Positions 1 to 8,217 of a DNA stretch of 64,000 nt are shown here, one piece after another; position 1 is the first letter of the stretch; every line of letters begins with the position of its first letter. The notes below the pieces were generated by a model. The model had not been told where the DNA came from, made no database searches, and was given only the letters and a program-made list of their open reading frames with translations. A program made the position numbers and the translations under genes. The stretch covers positions 1 through 64,000 of the forward strand of contig DASZIO010000023.1 in NCBI GenBank assembly GCA_035949055.1. Reading direction: 5' to 3'. This stretch comes from Bog-756 sp035949055 (GTDB taxonomy: Bacteria > Actinomycetota > Acidimicrobiia > Acidimicrobiales > RAAP-2).

Positions 1-489
1 GTTCTTGCCACGGTGCTCTTCACCGACATCGTCGACTCCACGGCCCAAACGAGCGCTCTCGGAGACCGCGCCTGGCGCGACCGTCTCGAGCGTCACGACG
101 CCATGGTCCGGCGGCAACTCGAGCGCTTCCAGGGTAGAGAGGTCAAGACGATTGGCGACGGATTCCTCGCTACCTTCGACTGCCCGGCCCGGGCCATCCG
201 ATGCGCCGGCGCCATCCGTGACGGGGCGGCGCAGCTCGGAATCGAAGTCCGCGCTGGCTTACATACCGGGGAGGTGGAGCTCCTCGGTGACGACGTGGGC
301 GGCATAACCGTGAGCATCGGCGCCCGGGTTGTGGCCTTGGCTGGAGCGGGCGAAGTCCTCGTGTCTCGCACCGTCGCGGACCTCGTAGTGGGCTCGAGAA
401 CCGAGTTCACGGACAGGGGTGAGCACGAACTCAAAGGGGTGCCTGGGAGGTGGAAGCTCTTCGCCGTGGGGGGCGATACGGACTGGTAG
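1..489 (+). CDS. Class III adenylate/guanylate cyclase domain protein (5' end outside window)
   Basis: The frame is already open at base 1, so only the C-terminal 162 codons are present. VLFTDIVDST supplies the first metal-binding Asp of a class III nucleotidyl cyclase, and the IGDGFLATF segment (near residue 60) the second. GLHTGEVE, DVGGI.VSIGARV and the closing HELKGVPGRWKLFAV are typical of the actinobacterial subgroup in which the cyclase domain ends a longer protein, often after an alpha/beta hydrolase domain. The upstream domain cannot be seen. The usual Asn (or His in this subgroup) of the helix before the conserved Arg is Ser here (VSIGARV), so activity is not certain. It would make cyclic AMP or GMP in the cytosol. 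The family call is firm; the substrate is unknown. Confidence 0.85.
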   Translation, partial: VLATVLFTDIVDSTAQTSALGDRAWRDRLERHDAMVRRQLERFQGREVKTIGDGFLATFDCPARAIRCAGAIRDGAAQLGIEVRAGLHTGEVELLGDDVGGITVSIGARVVALAGAGEVLVSRTVADLVVGSRTEFTDRGEHELKGVPGRWKLFAVGGDTDW

Positions 490-663
490 TGCCCCACGGA
501 TATCGAAGCGCGTGCCCATATTGCGTGGATTCGACGTTGCCCTCGCCAATAAGCTGGGAGATCTTTCGTTAGTGGGAAATCATCGCCCGTCGGTGCTCAC
601 GGCTGGTGTCCATGTCCAGCCTCACCTTGATGACGACGGCCCAGAGGTTCACTCCGGGTTCAG

Positions 664-1242
664 TCATCGGTCGTCCCCGGCTGAGTTCCAACCGACAGAG
701 GTTGCCCAGGGCTCAGCCAACGCGATCACCATATCGACGACAGGGTCTTTGATGTCGGTGTAGGTTCCGATATTCCCCGCGATCGCAGCGAGAGAACGCT
801 TGAACGCAGAGTAGGCAGGAACTGCCTCCGGGTGAACGCGAAACCAATCTCTGAACAAAAGCGCGAACCTCTCGTTCGGGGAACCCGTCACGCGGACGTG
901 GAGATTCACGTCCCCTTGGGGATGCTCCCTCCGCGTCCACAGGCGTTTCTCCCATAGCTCAAACTGAGCAGGATGTCCGGCTGGCAGATGATCGCGATCG
1001 TAGGACGACCTGTGGAAGCCCAGATTCTCCAAGGGTCCATCGAAGGCCGTGGCGGCCAGCTCCAAGTCACCGACGCTCGCCTGTAGGTCGATCACGTCTT
1101 TGGCTGCCATGTTGGGTATCGCCGTACTGCCAATGTGCTCGACTCGTTGTACGGGACAGAGAGCCTCTTCCAGCACTGTGATGAGGTTGGCGGCTCTGTT
1201 GGGCCACTCTTGGTCGTAGTCCATCACGACGACTCCGCTCAT
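664..1242 (-). CDS. GrpB family protein (UPF0157)
   Basis: This 192-residue protein has the GrpB signature: VVVMDYDQEWPNRAANL near the N-terminus, then VEHIGSTAIPNMAAKDVIDL at about residues 36-55. The family is nucleotidyltransferase-like, and some members are fused to dephospho-CoA kinase; no precise reaction is established. Length fits a stand-alone member. The mid-region WEKRLW and the later NLHVRVTGSPNERFALLFRDW block are also typical. It stands alone between two unrelated genes: the cyclase on its far side is convergent and UbiB lies upstream on the same strand with a gap of about 100 bases. The family is well supported; the function is not known. Confidence 0.85.
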   Translation of the reverse strand: MSGVVVMDYDQEWPNRAANLITVLEEALCPVQRVEHIGSTAIPNMAAKDVIDLQASVGDLELAATAFDGPLENLGFHRSSYDRDHLPAGHPAQFELWEKRLWTRREHPQGDVNLHVRVTGSPNERFALLFRDWFRVHPEAVPAYSAFKRSLAAIAGNIGTYTDIKDPVVDMVIALAEPWATSVGWNSAGDDR

Positions 1243-1340
1243 CTAAACAGCCTCCGCTCTGGGACGCGACCAAATTCTCACAAAGTGGTCCACTTCCCGG
1301 GGTCGAGGTCAAGATCGGGCAGTGTCCCGAGGTGCTCAGA

Positions 1341-2807
1341 CTAGAAGCCCCCTGCCGCTTCGACAAGGTTCGCCACGCTGGTGCGGGCGGGGTCTGCTGT
1401 GGCACCGTGACGGGCGCGCCAGGCGGCTTCCAGACGACCCAACTCTGTGGCCGGCGGTCCGTCGTGGCGGATCTCGCGGTCGATCGACTTCCAGTCGGCG
1501 GTGGCATAGAGATGCCCGAGTACGGAACTTGCGCCGAAGGTGATCCGATTGAGGAAGAGAAGATCTTTAGGCATCTGAAGGCGTCCCACGATGTCGCCCC
1601 ACGGCCCCAATGGCTGGTACGTCCCGGTCACGATCTCTGCCACCGACTCCGGCGTGTAGGTGAACGGCTGCGTGTCCCAGCGGTCCCGCAACGCGGCGCG
1701 GTAGTACTCGAGCAGCCGATCCGGGTCCAGCCCTTCCGCGGCGTCCTCGGTAAGCAGCCCCACGCTGATGAACGCCTTCAGCACTCCCTGTGCGTCGCAT
1801 GCGAGGGCGGCGTCGACTAGAGCGGACATCACCGAAACGCGCTCCGAGCTGAATCTCTTGACACACCCGAAGTCGAGGAAGGTGACGGTGCCGTCCTCGT
1901 GGAAGAGGTAGTTCCCCGGATGTGGGTCGGCATTGAAGAGCCCGTGTTGGTGCAGACTGGAGAACACGAAACGGAAGATGGCCTCACCCCAACGCGAGCG
2001 GGTGGCGTCTGCGGCCGCGGTTGCCGCCGACCAGCGCATTCCATGGACGTAGCCGGTCGCGAGGACCCGGCCGGTCGAGAACTCGGGGTACACCGCAGGT
2101 ATGTGGATGAACGGATGCCCGTCGTAGAGCCTATGGAAATCCTGCTGGCTGGCGGCTTCGAACCGGTAGTCCAGTTCTTCTGTCACGCGGTCGCGCAGTT
2201 CCTCCATGATTACCTTCGGGTCGAGCCTGGGCGCCTGGGGTCCGACCAGGGCCAGTCCGGTTTTGATGACCGAGGCGAGCAGGTTGGTATTCGCCAGATC
2301 GGTTCGCACTGCTTCCGAAACACCCGGATACTGCACTTTGACGGCCAGCTCCGTACCGTCCGCCAATCGGGCCGCGTGGACCTGGCCGATGGAGGCCGCG
2401 GCGACGGGTCGGGGCGAGAAGAAGGCGAAGATCTCTTCGGGTCGTCCCCCTAGCTCGGCCTGGATCACCCCGGCTATCTCGTCGGGAGCGAGCGGTGGCA
2501 CATCTCTTTGGAGCTGGGCCAGCGTTCCCTGGAACAGGTCACGCTGTGCCGCGGGGAGCACGCCGCCGACGTCGACAAACGAGAGGATCTGGCCCACCTT
2601 CATGACCGCCCCCTTCATGTCGCCCAGGACCTCGGCGTAGCGGGAGGCGAGCCGGGCCTGCCGGGCCCGCTCCGCGGCCTGGGCTGCGTCGCCGCTGGCA
2701 CGGGCGTGGATACGGGTCTGGGCCCTCACGGCAACGGTGTGCCCGGCCAGCCCGGCCAGTCGAGCCGTGCGGCCGACTCGTCCGGTAGGCAGCTTGTAGT
2801 CCGTCAT
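1341..2807 (-). CDS. ABC1/ADCK/UbiB-family atypical kinase
   Basis: From the ATG at 2807, preceded by GGAG about ten bases upstream, the product has 488 residues. The frame stays open 67 codons further upstream, but that stretch looks unlike protein. ABC1-family landmarks appear in order: the KVGQILS N-terminal motif (residue 70 on), SIGQVHAA in place of a Gly-rich loop (139), the nucleotide-contacting Lys in AVKVQYPG (157), TEELDYRFEA, the DPHPGNY catalytic loop (294) and LDFG (311). These kinases regulate isoprenoid-lipid or quinone metabolism, often at membranes, and usually show weak kinase but clear ATPase activity. It is divergent from the ArsA pair across a 269-base region. Confidence 0.9.
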   Translation of the reverse strand: MTDYKLPTGRVGRTARLAGLAGHTVAVRAQTRIHARASGDAAQAAERARQARLASRYAEVLGDMKGAVMKVGQILSFVDVGGVLPAAQRDLFQGTLAQLQRDVPPLAPDEIAGVIQAELGGRPEEIFAFFSPRPVAAASIGQVHAARLADGTELAVKVQYPGVSEAVRTDLANTNLLASVIKTGLALVGPQAPRLDPKVIMEELRDRVTEELDYRFEAASQQDFHRLYDGHPFIHIPAVYPEFSTGRVLATGYVHGMRWSAATAAADATRSRWGEAIFRFVFSSLHQHGLFNADPHPGNYLFHEDGTVTFLDFGCVKRFSSERVSVMSALVDAALACDAQGVLKAFISVGLLTEDAAEGLDPDRLLEYYRAALRDRWDTQPFTYTPESVAEIVTGTYQPLGPWGDIVGRLQMPKDLLFLNRITFGASSVLGHLYATADWKSIDREIRHDGPPATELGRLEAAWRARHGATADPARTSVANLVEAAGGF

Positions 2808-3076
2808 GACCGCTACTCCGCCGTTTCCGTGATGGGTGCGCTGGCAAGCGCCGTCACGGTGGAGGGTCGAACATTGGGAATCGACCCAAACCGAGGCGTT
2901 CCGCACTGTCCAAACGCGATCGGCGCTCTCGGTGGTCTGGACAATGGTCCTCCTCGGTGAAGCCTGCTCAGGGATAGCCGGCGTGGTTACATCGACAGAC
3001 GGTTCCACAATGGGATCGGACCGTGATTCGGCTCCGTGGACGAGTCGGGATGTAACCCCCGCGGATATGAGTTCGT

Positions 3077-4165
3077 ATGGACGTCAATGCCTTCTGCACC
3101 CAAAGCTCGGTTCTGGTTGTCGCCGGCAAGGGTGGAGTCGGCAAGTCGACAGTGAGCGCCGCTCTGGCCACGTTGGCGGCTCGCAACGGGTTGTCGGTGC
3201 TGCTGGTCGAGCTGGAGGAAAGGAGAGGCCCGAGGACAGCGGTCGGTCACCACGTGCTGACCCGCGACGGCGCCGAGCTGTCCACCGGTGGAACGGCTGA
3301 CGTGCTGTCCACCGGTGGAACGGCTGATCAGCCTCCCCGGTCGGCACCGATCCGCGCCTGGACCCTCACCCCGGACGACACCCTGGTTGAGTACCTGGTC
3401 GACCACAGGTTCAGCCGGGCGGCGAGGCGCCTGGCGAAATCAGGGATGCTCGACGTGGTGGCGACGGCCATTCCGGGCGTCCGGAACATCCTGGTCCTGG
3501 GCAAGATCGTAAATCTGGAGCAAGCCGCGGCCGCCGATCTGATCGTCGTGGACGGCCCAGCCGCCGGCCACGCCACCACGTTCCTCACCAGCGCCCAGGG
3601 ACTGTTGGACTCGACCCGGTCGGGACCTATCCGCACGCTGGCCACCGATGTGGTCGGGTTGCTGACCGACCCGGCTCGATGCCAGGTCGTCCTCGTGACC
3701 TTGGCGGAGGAGACCCCGGTCAACGAGACCGTAGAGACGGCGTTCAACCTCGAAGACCGGGTTGGAACTCACCTCGGTCCGGTGATCGTGAACGACCTCT
3801 ACCCCCGACTCGACGATCTCGACGCCGACCCCCAGGACGCCGCTGCCGCGGCCGGCGTCATCCTTCGGCCTGGTGAGGCCGATGCCATGCGGGCCGCCGC
3901 GGCGTTCCGCCGCCGCCGCGAGGAGATGCAGGCCGAGCAGGCGACCCGCCTGGCCGATGCCCTTCCCCTTCCCCAGCTGTGGCTACCCCACTTGTTCGCT
4001 GGGGAGATCGGTCTACCGGAGATAGATCGGCTCGTCGACGCTCTGGAGACCGGGCTGCTCTACCTTCGCGAACCAGCCGGCCGAACCGGTTGGACCGGCC
4101 AAGAACCGGCGCCAGGGAACCGGGTACACGGACTTGCCGCCGCCGGTACGGGCTCCAGGTCGTGA
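3077..4165 (+). CDS. ArsA/GET3-family ATPase, first of a pair (mycobacterial Rv3679-like)
   Basis: A 362-residue P-loop ATPase of the anion-transporting ATPase group. Walker A KGGVGKST lies at residues 18-25; later blocks are VLLVELEE, DVVATAIPG, VLGKIVNLEQ, LIVVDGPAAGHATTFLTSAQGLLD (switch region with Asp) and VTLAEETPVNETVETAF. Actinobacteria usually carry this protein beside a second ArsA-like subunit, as in mycobacterial Rv3679/Rv3680, and the two are thought to work together. Here the second gene follows with a 4-base GTGA overlap. Oddity: residues 67-84 read ELSTGGTADVLSTGGTAD, an in-frame nine-residue duplication in a loop the family keeps short. The start is the ATG at 3077; no strong ribosome site is visible. 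Confidence 0.88.
   Translation: MDVNAFCTQSSVLVVAGKGGVGKSTVSAALATLAARNGLSVLLVELEERRGPRTAVGHHVLTRDGAELSTGGTADVLSTGGTADQPPRSAPIRAWTLTPDDTLVEYLVDHRFSRAARRLAKSGMLDVVATAIPGVRNILVLGKIVNLEQAAAADLIVVDGPAAGHATTFLTSAQGLLDSTRSGPIRTLATDVVGLLTDPARCQVVLVTLAEETPVNETVETAFNLEDRVGTHLGPVIVNDLYPRLDDLDADPQDAAAAAGVILRPGEADAMRAAAAFRRRREEMQAEQATRLADALPLPQLWLPHLFAGEIGLPEIDRLVDALETGLLYLREPAGRTGWTGQEPAPGNRVHGLAAAGTGSRS
3277..3327 (+). repeat. Tandem 27-bp in-frame repeat with embedded palindrome
   Basis: Two exact 24-base copies, 3277-3300 and 3304-3327, have a period of 27 bases (nine codons). Each contains the perfect 12-base palindrome TCCACCGGTGGA (3281-3292 and 3308-3319). The copies encode LSTGGTAD twice inside the first ArsA-type ATPase. 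Exact identity points to a recent duplication. Confidence 0.9.
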
Positions 4166-5345
4166 ATGGGCTGCTCGACCTCATCCGTGAACGCCGGATC
4201 ATCGTCTGCTGCGGCTCAGGGGGAGTGGGCAAGACAACCTGCATGAACCACAACTTCATCCGCCCGGAACTGCGGCAGCCATCGCGGTCGAGGGCGCCCG
4301 CCAAGGCCGACGGACCTGTGTCGTCACCATCGACCCGGCTCGACGGCTGGCCGACGCCTTTGGACTGGACTCTCTGACCAATGAGCCGGGCTGGGTGGAC
4401 GGAGCATGGGGCGGGGAGCTGTGGGCGCTGATGCTGGACACCAAGTCCACCTTCGATGCAGCGGTCGTCCGTTACGCCCGCGATCCGGCTCAAGCCCGGG
4501 CGATCCAGGAGAGTCGGCTCTTCCGCAACCTCCGCGACGCGTTGTCCGGAACCCAGGAGTACATGGCCGTCGAGAAGCTGTACCAGCTCCACCAGGAGGG
4601 TGGCTTCGACCTCATCGTGGTGGACACCCCACCGACCCGTCGTGCAGTGGACTTCCTCAACGCCCCACGTCACCTGACCCGGGTTCTCGACAACCCGGCC
4701 ATCCGGGTGCTGGTCATGCCCAGCCGCGCCTACCTTCGGGCCGTTTCCGTCGTCGCACAGGCGCCGCTGACAGCGGTAGCCAAGATCGTCGGCTCGGAAC
4801 TGGTACTCGACACGGTTGCATTTGTGCGGGCTTTTGAGGGAATGGAGGTTGGGATCCGCACCCGGGCCAAGCGGGTCGTCGAATTGTTCGCAGAGCCCTC
4901 GACCGCCTTTGCGTTGGTCATCGCACCCCGTCGGCATGCCATCGACGAGGGTCAGTTCTTCGCGGCGCGTCTCGGTCAGCACGGTATTCCGGTCCAGGCT
5001 CTCGTCGTCAATCGCCTCCATCCCCACTTCGATGCGCTGTCCGCTTCCCTGCCGCCGACTGCTCCCGGTGGGGAACCGCGCCGGACACGGTGCAGCGGGA
5101 GCGCCCAGGCATTCAACGTCCTGAATGGAAACTGGGAGGAGCTACGCGCCGTGGTCGAGGGCGAGGAGAACTGCCTCACCGCTCTAGCCGCGCAGCTGGC
5201 CCCTGCACTCGTGGCCCGAGTGCCCCTTCTCGACGGCGACGTCCATAACCTCGACGGGGTGCAGGCCGTGGCCGATCACCTCTCCGGCCGGAGCGGCGCC
5301 GGCAATCTCCCGGCCAACTCCGACGCTCAAGGTATTGGGGCATGA
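4162..5345 (+). pseudogene. Second ArsA/GET3-family ATPase (Rv3680-like), reading frame broken just after Walker A
   Basis: The GTG at 4162 overlaps the previous stop as GTGA and opens with LLDLIRERRIIVCCGSGGVGKTT, an intact Walker A. The next expected residues (TAAAIAVEGARQGRR, then TCVVTIDPARRLADAFGL) lie in another frame from about 4269. Between them about 29 bases (roughly 4240-4268) encode nothing family-like and shift the frame by two. Removing them restores a family-length sequence. The rest is intact to the TGA at 5343: TKSTFDAAV, DLIVVDTPPTRRAVDFLNAP and VVNRLHPHFD. As it stands, no full-length product is made from standard decoding. A sequencing or assembly error cannot be excluded. 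The 4-base coupling to the first subunit implies that a functional pair existed. Confidence 0.8.
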
Positions 5346-5557
5346 CTCCCACTGAAGGGCTATCACGACGCTCGAAGGGGAGTCGACCATTCGCCTCCCA
5401 AAGATCCGACGGCACACTTCACACGGTGCACCGGGCCCTTCGGATGGCGGCTACCTTCTCGGAGCCGGACTCGGCCAGCGTAACCAACGCGATGGCACCG
5501 ATCGAGCGGCGTCTCGCGTGTGGCGGTTCGCTCGACAACGTGCGACCGGACGAATGA
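5342..5557 (+). CDS. Small hypothetical protein (71 aa)
   Basis: I do not recognise this protein. It is included because its ends tie it to its neighbours: the ATG at 5342 overlaps the stop of the ArsA2 frame as ATGA, and its own TGA (5555-5557) overlaps the ATG of the next gene at 5554, again as ATGA. Such chains are typical of translationally coupled genes in this window. The product is rich in Ser, Arg and Ala, with no membrane segment or clear domain. It could still be a chance open frame in GC-rich DNA. Confidence 0.4.
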   Translation: MTPTEGLSRRSKGSRPFASQRSDGTLHTVHRALRMAATFSEPDSASVTNAMAPIERRLACGGSLDNVRPDE

Positions 5558-6621
5558 CCAACCGGAAGCAGGCTAAACGCCGGATCATTCGTGGCGGAAC
5601 TGGCATGATCTTCGTCGCATCAGTGATCATTGCTGGACTGGCGATCGGCGGATATGCAGCCCCGGCCGCCAGTGAGTCAAACGTGGATCGGACGCTACCG
5701 GCGCATTGGGTGTCATTTCGCCACATCCCGGCAGTCGTCGATCTCGCGGGTCCAAGTCGGAACGGACAGCTCACGCTCGCGCTCGGAGGACGCTTATCGC
5801 TATTCGGCCCGAGCGGCCTAGTTGAATTCGCACGAGGAAGGTATGGCTACTCGACGGCCCGTGGGACCGAACCCTATATAGCTCGTGCACCAGGTTCTGT
5901 CGCCGGTGTCGGCAAGCGTTCTTTCACTCGAGATGACGTCTACGCGCTGGAGCCGAGCAGGGCCCCAGCCGTCATTCGCATCGACAGCAGGGGTGACGCG
6001 ACGCGGTTTGCCAGTTTGCCAAGAGGCTCGTTTCCAAACGGCATTGCCTTCGATACAACTGGGGCTTTTGGTCGTCGTCTGCTTGTTAGTGCCGCGGCAG
6101 ACGGGTTGACCAGTATCTTCTCGATCGATGGGCAGGGTGCAGTTCAAACAGTGACCCGACGAGCGCCTCGTGTGGAGGGTGGCATCGCCGTCGCACCGCC
6201 GTCCTTTGGCTCCTTCGCCGGAGAGCTGATCGCGCCCGATGAGGTTAGCGGCACGATTTATGCGGTCGACACACGCGGCAACGCTCGGATTGTCGCAAAG
6301 TCTGGACTGGCACACGGAGGCGACATAGGAGTCGAGAGTGAGGGGTTTGTGCCAAGCGGATTCTCTGGTCAAACTGCGGCCTACCTCGCCGATCGTTCGG
6401 TTCCGGGCAATGCTCATCCCGGTACCAACAGCATCCTCAAGTTACCCGGGGCCGATCTCACCCGGGCGGGCGTGAAGCCGGGAGACCTCATTGTTGCCAG
6501 TGAGGGAGGGGCCGAAACGATAGCGGTGCGATGTCAACGGACCTGCATCGTGAAGCACATCGCGGCTGGGCCGCCGGCTACCCATGCCGAGGGCCACATC
6601 GTATTCGCTAATGCGCTTTAG
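5554..6621 (+). CDS. Putative secreted beta-propeller-like protein
   Basis: From the ATG at 5554 the product has 355 residues. The N-terminus is basic (TNRKQAKRRIIRGG), followed by a hydrophobic stretch (GMIFVASVIIAGLAIGGYA) and an Ala-rich cleavage-like region, so export or membrane anchoring is likely. The mature part has recurring strand patterns such as SIDGQGAVQTV, TIYAVDTRGNARIV and NSILKLPGAD, with a PNGIAFDTTGAFGRRLLVSA segment resembling SMP-30/gluconolactonase or NHL-type propellers. No catalytic set could be assigned. A GTG at 5518 is also in frame, but the ATG overlaps the preceding small frame as ATGA and gives a sensible signal peptide. Substrate and function are unknown. Confidence 0.65.
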   Translation: MTNRKQAKRRIIRGGTGMIFVASVIIAGLAIGGYAAPAASESNVDRTLPAHWVSFRHIPAVVDLAGPSRNGQLTLALGGRLSLFGPSGLVEFARGRYGYSTARGTEPYIARAPGSVAGVGKRSFTRDDVYALEPSRAPAVIRIDSRGDATRFASLPRGSFPNGIAFDTTGAFGRRLLVSAAADGLTSIFSIDGQGAVQTVTRRAPRVEGGIAVAPPSFGSFAGELIAPDEVSGTIYAVDTRGNARIVAKSGLAHGGDIGVESEGFVPSGFSGQTAAYLADRSVPGNAHPGTNSILKLPGADLTRAGVKPGDLIVASEGGAETIAVRCQRTCIVKHIAAGPPATHAEGHIVFANAL

Positions 6622-6978
6622 GTGTGCCGCCGGACACCGGTTGTCCAGGTGCTTGCGGGAAATGGGAGCGCCCTACCGCTGCCGGATGAATCGGCAGATG
6701 CCGCATGGTTCTCCCTTGTCATTCAGCACGTCCCAGACCTAGGAGTCGCCGCACACGAGATCCGCCGCCTTCTCCGCCCCGGTGCCCCCGTCCTCATCCG
6801 ACAGGGCTTCCCGGACAGATACGAGCCGCTTGCTCGGCGCATCGAGCTGCTTGCGGAGACCCACCCTCAACCCCAGTCCGCGGAATCAGGGAATAGATCC
6901 GAGGCCGGGCTGGAGAGGCTGCCAGCGAAGCGCAAGAGCCAGCTCGACCGGCCCGTCCCGGCCAGACACTGTTCATAG
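6622..6978 (+). pseudogene. Fragment of a SAM-dependent methyltransferase
   Basis: The frame begins with GTG directly after the previous stop. Its first 60 residues (VLAGNGSALPLPDESADAAW, then HVPDLGVAAHEIRRLLRPGAPVLIRQ) match the middle of class I methyltransferases of the Methyltransf_11 type: the motif II/III region and post-motif strands. The Gly-rich motif I that binds AdoMet, which should lie about 40 residues upstream, is absent, and after about residue 75 the sequence loses family character. Truncation at both ends suggests a remnant rather than an active enzyme. Confidence 0.6.
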
Positions 6979-6999
6979 GGGTGGTGTCGCTCTGACGCG

Positions 7000-7032
7000 G
7001 ATCGACCCCCGGAGGCGGACCGGGGGTCGATC
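7000..7032. terminator. Perfect 13-bp hairpin, terminator-like
   Basis: GATCGACCCCCGG (7000-7012) and its exact reverse complement (7020-7032) flank a 7-base loop. No T-tract follows on either side, so if it terminates transcription it is the actinobacterial U-poor type. It lies between the methyltransferase remnant (plus) and the end of the TetR gene (minus), where a bidirectional terminator is expected. Bases 7033-7225 show no other feature. Confidence 0.6.
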
Positions 7033-7225
7033 ACTCCATGCTGATGGGCATGGTGTATCGGCGATGGAGCCTACGCACCGGACGCGGCTCGGTCCAACGA
7101 CAACCCGCAGAGAGGGGGGACTGGGATATTGAGACACTCGACGTGCGTAGTAGGGGACGCTTTTTGGCCGCGCCGTCTCGGCCACCCTCTGCGCCATGCA
7201 CGCCGACGGTGACGCCAGGCTTCGA

Positions 7226-8029
7226 CTACCTCTGCCGACGGGCGCTGAGCGTCCGCCGGGGAATCGAGGGGCTCTGCCGGATCCGGGTACCGGGGCTCGT
7301 CGCCGTCGCCAGTCGGTCTAGCCAATCGCTGAGAAGCCGTCGCTCTGCAGCGGACAGGACACCAGATGCCTCGGTGAGCAGTGCTCGCAGCGCGACAGCG
7401 TGCACCGCGACCCGTTCAGCTGCTTGTGCTGCGTCGGGTCCTTTTTTTAGGTCCTCGGCGACGGCCGGGACGGTGATGGCGGTGAGTATTGCCTCGCGCA
7501 TGGTCTCAGAGAGTCGAGGATCGCGTTCCTCGGGTGGGGTGGCGGCGAGAGCGAGCGTGACGCCGGTACCCGCGGCGTGGATCAGGTCGGTGGCGTGATC
7601 AACATCGACACGAAGCCGCCCGGCCTCGGCGATGCGGTTCACTAGCCCCTGCAGCACCGCAACTCCTTCGTGTATCGCTGATACGGACGCAGCGACGGAC
7701 GGGGCGCTATACAGCAGCGCGAACGCGTCGGGGTGGGCCAGGCCAAACGCGATGTGGAGGTCCCACCCTCGCCTCAGGTCCTCGACCGGGTCGTTCGTCA
7801 GTGCGCGGGTCGCCTGCTCGCCTATGTGGACGGTGAGCGTCTCGCGAGCGACCTCGTCGAGTAGTCCCTGCATGTCGCCGAAGTGGCGATAGATCGTGGG
7901 CGGTTGCACCCCGGCGGCGGCGCTCACCGCTCGCGTGGTCACCGCGTCGCGTCCGCCGGTCGCCAGCAGTTCGGTGGCGGCGCGCAGTATGCGGGCTCGA
8001 GCGTCCGGCCTCAAGTCCCTCGATGCCAC
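7226..8029 (-). CDS. TetR/AcrR family transcriptional regulator
   Basis: A 267-residue regulator. The N-terminal DNA-binding domain reads ARILRAATELLATGG, then VTTRAVSAAAGVQPPTIYRHFGDMQGLLDEV (residues about 14-62), a canonical TetR helix-turn-helix. The C-terminal ligand domain (WDLHIAFGLAHPDAFALLYS) is typical of actinobacterial TetR proteins. The last 25 residues are Arg/Ser-rich and may be a disordered tail. It is divergent from the NmrA-like reductase gene, and palindromes over the shared promoter region suggest that it controls that gene and itself. The ligand is unknown. Confidence 0.9.
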   Translation of the reverse strand: MASRDLRPDARARILRAATELLATGGRDAVTTRAVSAAAGVQPPTIYRHFGDMQGLLDEVARETLTVHIGEQATRALTNDPVEDLRRGWDLHIAFGLAHPDAFALLYSAPSVAASVSAIHEGVAVLQGLVNRIAEAGRLRVDVDHATDLIHAAGTGVTLALAATPPEERDPRLSETMREAILTAITVPAVAEDLKKGPDAAQAAERVAVHAVALRALLTEASGVLSAAERRLLSDWLDRLATATSPGTRIRQSPSIPRRTLSARRQR

Positions 8030-8039
8030 AGTGGTAACA

Positions 8040-8092
8040 ATAACGCGTTATCGCCATTGACTCACAGTGATATCCGATTAATATTATCGCTG
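8040..8092. promoter_or_regulatory. Divergent promoter with two operator-like palindromes
   Basis: ATAACGCGTTAT at 8040-8051 is a perfect 12-base palindrome 11 bases from the TetR start. CAGTGATA (8065-8072) and TATCGCTG (8085-8092) form a second inverted repeat (7 of 8 pairs) over a 12-base spacer. A plus-strand TTGACT (8057-8062) and TATTAT (8082-8087), 19 bases apart, would be the promoter of the NmrA-like gene and lie within these sites. Confidence 0.6.
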
Positions 8093-8217
8093 ATACTACC
8101 GAGATCGGGATCGCAAGAGGTGGGCTGGGTCGTCGGTGAGGGTTGGATCTCCTGCTCCTGACGGGCCAGAGGCCGAGCGAGGTGCTCCTGAGGGTCCGAT
8201 CCAATGGAGGTGACGAC

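Noticed and set aside
3277..3327. STGGTA resemblance to the PurH (AICAR transformylase) motif
   Set aside because: Six-residue match within a tandem duplication of an ArsA-type protein; no other PurH sequence.
3858..5027. Long open frame opposite the ArsA genes
   Set aside because: It mirrors coding sequence in GC-rich DNA, has no recognisable family, and the plus-strand families are clear.
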